DNA of 45,818 nt, taken from contig CAMZLC010000022.1 in NCBI GenBank assembly GCA_947311605.1, forward strand, positions 1 to 45,818, read 5' to 3'. Origin of the DNA: an uncultured Sulfurovum sp. GTDB lineage: Bacteria > Campylobacterota > Campylobacteria > Campylobacterales > Sulfurovaceae. This document shows, piece after piece, positions 40,162 through 45,818 of the stretch. The notes below the pieces were generated by a model. The model was not told where the DNA came from. It was given only the letters and a program-made list of their open reading frames with translations, and ran no database searches. Numbering within the stretch: position 1 is the first letter of the stretch; each line of letters opens with the position of its first letter. The position numbers and the translations under genes were made by a program.

Positions 40162-40715
40162 TTCTCACCTCCTTGTGTCATCTCTGGAATCTCTTCTTCT
40201 GTCGTAGAGAGACTTGCATCCATTTTCTTTCCTGCCAATATGATGCCGGAAATCATTGCTACAAGCAGCATAACTGCAGCCACTTCAAAAGGCACAAGGT
40301 ACTTAGTAAAGAGTACCAGTCCTACTGCCTGGGGGTTGGTGGCTCCTGCTGCTTCCGGATAAAGGGAAGAGACTCCCTGCCCAATGACTGGTGCGGAGAA
40401 AACCACGACCAGCATCAAGGCAATGGCTCCCCCCAGTACAAATACCGTAGCAGCACTACCGTTCTTCTCTTTGACATCTTTACTCATATCAAAGAACATC
40501 ATAGCGAAGGAGTAGAGTGCCATCACTGCACCCACATAGACGATCAGCTGCACTGCACCCAGAAAGTCCGCTCCCAAAATAAAGAAAAGTCCTGATATCA
40601 GCACCATGCCTGCAGCTAGAGAGGTCATCGCATAGAGGACATTCTTGCTCATCACGGTCACCAAAAAGAGGAGCGTTATCAGCACTGCGAAAAAATAAAA
40701 AGCAATCATTACCAT
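40158..40715 (-). CDS. nuoJ: NADH-quinone oxidoreductase subunit J
   Basis: 185 residues, five helices. The NuoJ signature around helix 3 is visible (GAVQLIVYVGAVMALYSFAMMF). A charged C-terminus (TTEEEIPEMTQGGEK) follows the last helix. An in-frame ATG two codons downstream of the chosen start is an alternative. The start codon is nine bases after the nuoI stop. Confidence 0.95.
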   Translation of the reverse strand: MVMIAFYFFAVLITLLFLVTVMSKNVLYAMTSLAAGMVLISGLFFILGADFLGAVQLIVYVGAVMALYSFAMMFFDMSKDVKEKNGSAATVFVLGGAIALMLVVVFSAPVIGQGVSSLYPEAAGATNPQAVGLVLFTKYLVPFEVAAVMLLVAMISGIILAGKKMDASLSTTEEEIPEMTQGGEK

Positions 40716-40724
40716 CTCTACTCC

Positions 40725-41348
40725 CTAATACGCCAGTGGCGTTTTTTTAATATTCTCATCCGCATGGGGTGAGACCGCCCCGAATCCGGGGTACTCTTTT
40801 TGCTGCTTGAGTCTGTCGATAGGGGTCAGCATATCTTCAAAGAGTGAGAAGCTTGCCCGCTGCTGGGAGGCAGTCTCATATCTGTCGCCATGCACGATCG
40901 CCAACTCCGGACATACCTCCGCACAGTAACCACAAAAGATACATCGCCCAAAGTTGATCGTGTACTCACTCACCTCTTTACGCTGATTTTCGTCATAGCG
41001 AGTATCCATTGCGATACAGTTGGAGATACAGATCTTCTCGCAAAGTCCACAGCCAATACAACGATAATGTCCGCTCTCTAGTAAACGCTTCATCTCATGG
41101 ATCGCACGATATCTTCGGGAGATAGGTATCTTCTCAAAAGGATAACGGATCGTATGTGTCTCTCCGCGGAAGAGGGTTCGGATCATGATACCAAAGGTCA
41201 CACCAAGCCCTATCATGAGCTCTACTTTGAGAGAGCGGCTCACTACTTGCTTGAACTTTCCCCAGCTTGTCTCTGGCGTCTTGCCGAGATCCAGCATTCT
41301 GTACTGCTGCTGACCGACATTTCTATTTTTAAACTGTTCTAAACTCAT
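40725..41348 (-). CDS. nuoI: NADH-quinone oxidoreductase subunit I
   Basis: 207 residues. Two [4Fe-4S] clusters of the N6a/N6b pair are bound by CIGCGLCEKIC and CIFCGYCAEVCP. It carries electrons from NuoG toward the quinone site. Compared with enterobacterial NuoI it has a longer N-terminus (about 60 residues before the first cluster region), with one hydrophobic patch. It lies between nuoJ and nuoH with nine-base gaps. Confidence 0.96.
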   Translation of the reverse strand: MSLEQFKNRNVGQQQYRMLDLGKTPETSWGKFKQVVSRSLKVELMIGLGVTFGIMIRTLFRGETHTIRYPFEKIPISRRYRAIHEMKRLLESGHYRCIGCGLCEKICISNCIAMDTRYDENQRKEVSEYTINFGRCIFCGYCAEVCPELAIVHGDRYETASQQRASFSLFEDMLTPIDRLKQQKEYPGFGAVSPHADENIKKTPLAY

Positions 41349-41357
41349 TGCTACTCC

Positions 41358-42392
41358 TTATCCTATCGCCATCATGACGATACCAGTGATCACGACATTG
41401 ACTACGGCCAACGGCATCAGAACTTTCCAGCTCAGCCACATCAACTGATCGGGTCTGATGTGTGGCCAGGAAGCCCTCACCCACAGCATCAGAAAGAAGA
41501 AGAAGCTTACTTTGAGCCCCATCATCAACCAGCCTGGAATGAAGAGGAAATCACTGTATCCTCCACAGAAAATTACCGATGCCAAGATACCGATCGTGAT
41601 CATATTAGCATACTCTCCGACAAAGAAAAGCCCCCACCTAAGACCGCTGTACTCAGTCACAAAACCTGAAACGATCTCTGCCTCATGCTCAAGCAGGTCA
41701 AAGGGTGTACGGTTGGTCTCTGCAAATCCTGCGATCAGGAAGAGTACAAATGCCAAGGGCTGCTGCCAGATCAACCATGATCCGATACCTGCCGCCTGAT
41801 GGTCGTTGAAATCCACTAGAGAAAGCGAGCCTACCAGCATGATAGGTGCCAGCAGAGAAAGCCCTGTCACCACCTCATAACTGAGAAACTGCACAGCGGT
41901 TCTGGCTGCGCCAATGATCCCCCACTTGTTCTGCTGTGACATACCTGCAAGCAGTGGTCCATAAAGACCTGCTGCCATGGCAGCAAGGATAAAGAGAATG
42001 CCGATATTAACATCAGATGCGATCGAAGGAACAAAGACGCCACCCAAAAGCGGTATCCACTCAGGGAAGGTAAAATCAGGAAAGATCGGTACGGCTGCCA
42101 GTGCCATAAAGGCGGTTCCCGCCGTGATCACCGGTGCGATCGAGAAGATCAGACGGTTGGAGAACTGCGGGATAAAATCCTCTTTGGTAAAGAGTTTGAT
42201 CCCGTCTGCTGCCAGCTGCAGGAGGCCAAAAGGGCCCACATGTGCCGGCCCCGGTCGTCGTTGCATCCATGCCAGCACTTTTCGTTCGATATAGGTGCCA
42301 AATCCCGCAACTGCCGAAACAAGCAGCAGTGCGATCAGTGCCTTGACGGCTGCACCGACCCAGGTCACTTCATGTATCATTGTTGTTTCCAT
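41358..42392 (-). CDS. nuoH: NADH-quinone oxidoreductase subunit H
   Basis: 344 residues, eight helices. The quinone-channel region is visible (YIERKVLAWMQRRPGPAHVG near the N-terminus, and AGFAETNRTPFDLLEHEAEI in the middle). It connects the peripheral arm to the proton pumps. Start METTMIHEV at 42392, one base after the nuoG stop. Confidence 0.97.
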   Translation of the reverse strand: METTMIHEVTWVGAAVKALIALLLVSAVAGFGTYIERKVLAWMQRRPGPAHVGPFGLLQLAADGIKLFTKEDFIPQFSNRLIFSIAPVITAGTAFMALAAVPIFPDFTFPEWIPLLGGVFVPSIASDVNIGILFILAAMAAGLYGPLLAGMSQQNKWGIIGAARTAVQFLSYEVVTGLSLLAPIMLVGSLSLVDFNDHQAAGIGSWLIWQQPLAFVLFLIAGFAETNRTPFDLLEHEAEIVSGFVTEYSGLRWGLFFVGEYANMITIGILASVIFCGGYSDFLFIPGWLMMGLKVSFFFFLMLWVRASWPHIRPDQLMWLSWKVLMPLAVVNVVITGIVMMAIG

Positions 42393-42393
42393 A

Positions 42394-44853
42394 CTAAGCC
42401 TTTCGTAGTGTTACTGTTCTGTAGCGCTGTGCACCAAAGAGACCATAGATATCTTCTGCACTTTTAAAGTCAGGAATAGCGACAATCTCTCCCCCCATCT
42501 TATCATCTGCAACAACAGACAGCGTCAGTCTTCTGTCTCCCAGCGCAACCTCAACACGCTCTCCAAGCATCGCTGCCTTGGCAGGACTTGCATAGAGGGC
42601 AAAGGGCTCAAATATCTGATGCGCCTTGTCCGTAAAATCACTGAACTGCCTGCCAGGGTTGAGCCGTATAGCGATCTCACCCTCTAGCGGAGAGTAGGTT
42701 TTAGGTATCTCTACCTCATCCATGATCACCTCGCATCGGATTGATTCTAGGCGATAGCCACGGTTGTCACTGCCGTCGCTGTCGTAATGGTTGGAGAGGG
42801 CATCAAAGGCAATGTCCTTATAGCCTTTCTCCTGCGGCAGTCTTTCTGTCCAGTCAACTGTCTCCTGTGGGGCACCCACTACGGCGCCAAGCAGATCATT
42901 CAGTTCATAGCCTTCATAGGGCAGTGCTGCATTGGTAGGTACTACTCTTTTATCCAGTGCAGTGAGCGTGCCCTCTTGCTGGTTGAGTGCTGGCATATCC
43001 AGATCTCCCCCACCCAGTGCAGAGAGTCTGAAATCTCCTTTTTCGTTATAGCCTACTGTATAGCCCGATGCAGCATCATCCAGATCACAGATCAATGCCA
43101 CACCCAGCGCATTGGATTTAGGAGGAATCACAACCAGTGTAAATCCACAGGCTTTCTCTGCCAGTGCTACCAGTCTTGCCAGATTTTCCGCCTGCGCATG
43201 GTAGTAAAGATCCTCCCCTACCATCAGGGAAAAGGACTCTTTTTTCTTTAGCATTTTTTCAAGCTCTGCCGCAAAGGCATCACTCTCTTTACCCAAAAGC
43301 TCTACGAGTCCGTTGCGTACTATCTCGATCTCCTTCTCCTGCATCTGGGGTACTTTCCTGGTCACCTCTTTCTGTTCACCTGTCTCTTCATCTACGACTG
43401 TTTCTGTGACATCCACCATCACCTTTTCCTGAATGGTTTTTGTCTCGGTTGTATGGAAATCATCCAGATAGTTTTGTACCTCTTCGGGGAGCTTCTCTCT
43501 GTCGGCAAAGAGATCCAAAATCAGATAAAGTACCGCCTCTTCCAGGCCCGGTTTGTGTGCAAAAGTACTGACTGTTTTTCCCATGCCGGGAATCAGGGTA
43601 TCTCCTACCGGGTGGAAGTAGAGCCCTGCCCCCTTGTTCATCTTCTGCACATTGTTGAAAGCGTGCCTGCTTCCGGGGGCATCATTTCTCAAATGCGTCC
43701 CTACTGAGATCACAAAATCACTCTCACGCATGATCTGCGCATTGTCTCCCGAATAGAGACGCTGACCGCTTGCTGCACTGTAGGCGGCCAAAAATTTCTG
43801 ATAGGCTCTGACCTGGGGATTGTAGAGCCTGACGCCCAGCTTCTCCTTCAGTGTCTGCAGCATCTGCGCCTCTTCATTGGTGATTACGGCGTTGAAACGG
43901 ATCGTCTCTGCTTTTTTCAGGGCATCTACCGCCTGCGCAAATGCCTCTGGATCTTTCTGCACCCCACGGTTTTCAAAATCATAGGCGAAACGGGCTGCAC
44001 CATCGAGTGAGGTGTAGTGCCACTCATTGGTCACCCGGTATATCTTGGGTGTGCGATCAGAAATAGACGTGGGCTTGACCTCGTAATAGATCTGGAAGCC
44101 ATCGCTGGAGTGTGCGGAAACTGCCGGGATACGTGTCAGATCCCAGGCATTGCTCGTATACTGAAAATCTCTGCTCACCAGTGCGCCCACAGGACAGACC
44201 GCAATACACTCACCACAGTCCGAGCAGTTGGTCTCTCCCGTGCCGTTGCTGGGAACGATCACCGATTTCTGCAGCTTGTTCCACATCGCATAGGCATCTT
44301 TGGGGACACGCTCTTTGAGCTCTTTGCTCAGCTTCTCTCCCCCTCTGGGGCCCGTAGAGAGTGCCGCGTCGCCTACCATGTCCTTGCAGACGGTCACGCA
44401 TCGCTCGCAGACGATACAGAGACCCGGATCATAATGCAGGACACTGCTCCAGGTGGTCGCTTCCCGCTTGGTGTCGGGGATGGCAAAGGATTGCGAGTCC
44501 ACCCCGAGCTCCAGTGTATAGTTCTGCAGTTCACACTCACCACTCTGATCACAGACGCCACACTGCAGAGGGTGATTGACATCATAGACCTCCATGATTG
44601 CCCTACGCTCTTCGAGGATCTCTTCGTTCTGTGTCACGATCTCCATGCCGTCTTTGGCCTTGGCATTGCAGGAGTAGACCCGTTTGCCGTCTGCTTCTAC
44701 CAGGCAGATCCTGCATGCAAGTGTCGGGGAGCATCGGGTCAAATAGCAGATCGCCGGGATAAATATCCCATTGGCTCTGGCAATATTGAGGATAAACTCA
44801 CCCTCTTTCCCCTGACACACCTGACCATCAATTGTAATTGTAATATCGCTCAT
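42394..44853 (-). CDS. nuoG: NADH-quinone oxidoreductase subunit G
   Basis: 819 residues. The N-terminus has a [2Fe-2S] domain (ARANGIFIPAICYLTRCSPT and CRICLVEAD), the HPLQCGVCDQSGEC cluster with a His ligand, then CIVCERCVTVC and CSDCGECIAVCPVGAL, and a molybdopterin-oxidoreductase-like body without cofactor ligands. It conducts electrons in the peripheral arm. In Campylobacterota complex I the NADH module NuoE/F is usually missing or replaced, and another donor such as flavodoxin or ferredoxin is thought to be used; the relevant genes are outside the window. The stretch 580-745 is duplicated in the gene upstream. Confidence 0.96.
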   Translation of the reverse strand: MSDITITIDGQVCQGKEGEFILNIARANGIFIPAICYLTRCSPTLACRICLVEADGKRVYSCNAKAKDGMEIVTQNEEILEERRAIMEVYDVNHPLQCGVCDQSGECELQNYTLELGVDSQSFAIPDTKREATTWSSVLHYDPGLCIVCERCVTVCKDMVGDAALSTGPRGGEKLSKELKERVPKDAYAMWNKLQKSVIVPSNGTGETNCSDCGECIAVCPVGALVSRDFQYTSNAWDLTRIPAVSAHSSDGFQIYYEVKPTSISDRTPKIYRVTNEWHYTSLDGAARFAYDFENRGVQKDPEAFAQAVDALKKAETIRFNAVITNEEAQMLQTLKEKLGVRLYNPQVRAYQKFLAAYSAASGQRLYSGDNAQIMRESDFVISVGTHLRNDAPGSRHAFNNVQKMNKGAGLYFHPVGDTLIPGMGKTVSTFAHKPGLEEAVLYLILDLFADREKLPEEVQNYLDDFHTTETKTIQEKVMVDVTETVVDEETGEQKEVTRKVPQMQEKEIEIVRNGLVELLGKESDAFAAELEKMLKKKESFSLMVGEDLYYHAQAENLARLVALAEKACGFTLVVIPPKSNALGVALICDLDDAASGYTVGYNEKGDFRLSALGGGDLDMPALNQQEGTLTALDKRVVPTNAALPYEGYELNDLLGAVVGAPQETVDWTERLPQEKGYKDIAFDALSNHYDSDGSDNRGYRLESIRCEVIMDEVEIPKTYSPLEGEIAIRLNPGRQFSDFTDKAHQIFEPFALYASPAKAAMLGERVEVALGDRRLTLSVVADDKMGGEIVAIPDFKSAEDIYGLFGAQRYRTVTLRKA

Positions 44854-44854
44854 A

Positions 44855-45818
44855 TCAGCTCTCCACTCTTTGGAACTTTAACCTGCTAAATCTATAAGAG
44901 GATAGCAGAGGCGCACTTAATCCCATGTCAAATTGAGGGGTCAGTGCCACTGTTCCTTTCATAGATGTATCAATCCTAAACACTCGCTTCACTCCTATGC
45001 CGTCGATCATAAACTCTACCACCTCTCCATCGCGTAGTTTTGCCGCGGTCGCAAACTGCTCCGATCCCTTCAGGACTGCATCGTCACCTCTCTCTATATT
45101 CGGTCTGATCTTGGCTGCCAGTATCTCTTGGCTGTCACATCGATAGACCACGACGCCGTCATAGCCATCCAGCTCCTCTATCTCTTCGATCTCCGGTTTG
45201 CTCTCGATGCTTTGTACCTGCAGCGCATAGCCCCTGTGAGGCTCCCCGGTCATGTCGTAGTGATCAGGCAGTGCATCAAATGGTATCCCTGCATATCCCT
45301 GCGCAGCCGGCAGTGCGGCAGTATAGTCTATCGTATGGGTCTCTTGCAGCCCCAGTGCATTGGCAAGATCGTTCAGTACGAAACCGTGATAGGGCAGTGC
45401 CACATGGGTGGGTACGACCTGCTTGTCCAGAGAGCTGAAGGTGCCCTCCTGCTGGTTAAGTGCAGGCATATCGAGGTCGCCTTCAGCACTGCTGCTGAGT
45501 ACAAAATCCGCTTTGGCGTTGTAGCCCACTGTTGTGCCCTCGGCCGCCTCGTCCAGATCACAGATCAGAGCGACACCCAGGGTGTTGGTGGAGGGTGGCA
45601 CCAGCATGACGCTAAAGCCTGCATAACGCTCCAACAGTGCCAGCAGTTTGGCAATCTGCACTGCTTTGGGATGGGCATACAGATCAGCGCCTACCACCAA
45701 TGAACGCTGCTGTTTTTTATGGAATGCCATGGCAATATCTGCCAACTCCTCCTCCCCCACATTGCTCTCCGCACTCAGATTGCCGATATCCAGATCATCC
45801 AGCACCTCGCGTACAAAG
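44855..45818 (-). CDS. Second NuoG-like protein, C-terminal part (continues past the window)
   Basis: The frame is open to the right edge, so the gene is truncated by the window; at least 320 residues are visible. They align strongly with the C-terminal third of NuoG next to it: RSLVVGADLYAHPKAVQ against FSLMVGEDLYYHAQAEN, identical GVALICDLD and GDLDMPALNQQEGT, and PFDALPDHYD against AFDALSNHYD. The FeS-cluster part, if any, lies outside. Its stop is one base before the nuoG start, so both are cotranscribed. Two consecutive nuoG-type genes appear to have arisen by tandem duplication; I recall that some Campylobacterota carry such a pair, so the annotation is plausible. Confidence 0.85.
   Translation of the reverse strand, partial: FVREVLDDLDIGNLSAESNVGEEELADIAMAFHKKQQRSLVVGADLYAHPKAVQIAKLLALLERYAGFSVMLVPPSTNTLGVALICDLDEAAEGTTVGYNAKADFVLSSSAEGDLDMPALNQQEGTFSSLDKQVVPTHVALPYHGFVLNDLANALGLQETHTIDYTAALPAAQGYAGIPFDALPDHYDMTGEPHRGYALQVQSIESKPEIEEIEELDGYDGVVVYRCDSQEILAAKIRPNIERGDDAVLKGSEQFATAAKLRDGEVVEFMIDGIGVKRVFRIDTSMKGTVALTPQFDMGLSAPLLSSYRFSRLKFQRVES

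Noticed and set aside
1-45818. CRISPR array
   Set aside because: The only repeats are dispersed palindromes and one heptamer tract; no regularly spaced repeats were seen.

Overview
The window reads as a chromosomal segment of a Campylobacterota (Epsilonproteobacteria) bacterium, probably a Sulfurovum/Sulfurimonas-like or Wolinella-like anaerobe or microaerophile. This rests on an Mcc-type sulfite respiration operon, a HydABC-type uptake NiFe hydrogenase, fused CcsBA-type cytochrome c synthase and a nuo operon with duplicated nuoG. No database search was possible, so names come from motifs, gene order and remembered families.

Layout. (1) 1-457: one copy of a long palindromic repeat, tRNA-Arg(GCG) and a short spacer. 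(2) 458-14891, minus strand: an mcc operon. Transcription order is mccA (octaheme sulfite reductase with a CX15CH heme site), mccB (FKBP prolyl isomerase), mccC (Tat ferredoxin), mccD (NrfD-type quinol dehydrogenase), a decayed IS481-like insertion, ccsA1 (cytochrome c synthase), two Sel1-repeat proteins, a two-domain NosL-like protein that appears frameshifted into a small membrane protein, an FtsX-type permease, a LolD-type ATPase, a membrane protein with a CPFC motif, and a second NosL-like protein. (3) 15041-16306: a HemN/HemW-like radical SAM protein behind a structured leader. (4) 16460-20092: hydABC. (5) 20264-24307: a PhsA/PsrA-like molybdoenzyme with an FeS subunit and a cytochrome b anchor. 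(6) 24506-25642: a tetraheme cytochrome and a NrfJ-like/cytochrome c protein. (7) 25760-28382: hemJ, a response regulator and a heme-motif sensor kinase (probable MccRS). (8) 28501-28732: tandem short and long copies of the same palindromic repeat. (9) 28823-34777: a third NosL-like gene, an AspT/YbjL-type transporter, ung, ubiA/mqnP, pssA, miaA and a DUF1858-like protein. (10) 34888-45818: nuoN-M-L-K-J-I-H-G plus the 3' end of a second nuoG.

How it fits together. Periplasmic hydrogenase (and perhaps other donors) would reduce the menaquinone pool. MccCD would oxidise menaquinol and pass electrons to MccA, which reduces sulfite at a heme-copper site. CcsA1 would attach the unusual CX15CH heme. 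The NosL-like proteins and ABC exporter plausibly handle the copper or its delivery. HemJ and the HemN/HemW-like protein would support the heme demand. The Phs/Psr-like enzyme adds a second sulfur-compound reductase.

The most interesting new signal is regulatory. All five operon starts of this module (mccA, hydA, phsA-like, the cytochrome pair, hemJ-mccRS) carry two C-runs on the transcribed-sense strand, with centres about one helical turn apart. The proximal run lies 9-12 bases before the -10 box, where the -35 should be. I saw no such pair at other genes in the window, so it looks like the operator of one regulon, with the local OmpR-type regulator as the best candidate. The whole module also lies between two nearly identical (3 differences in 134 bases) directly oriented palindromic repeats.
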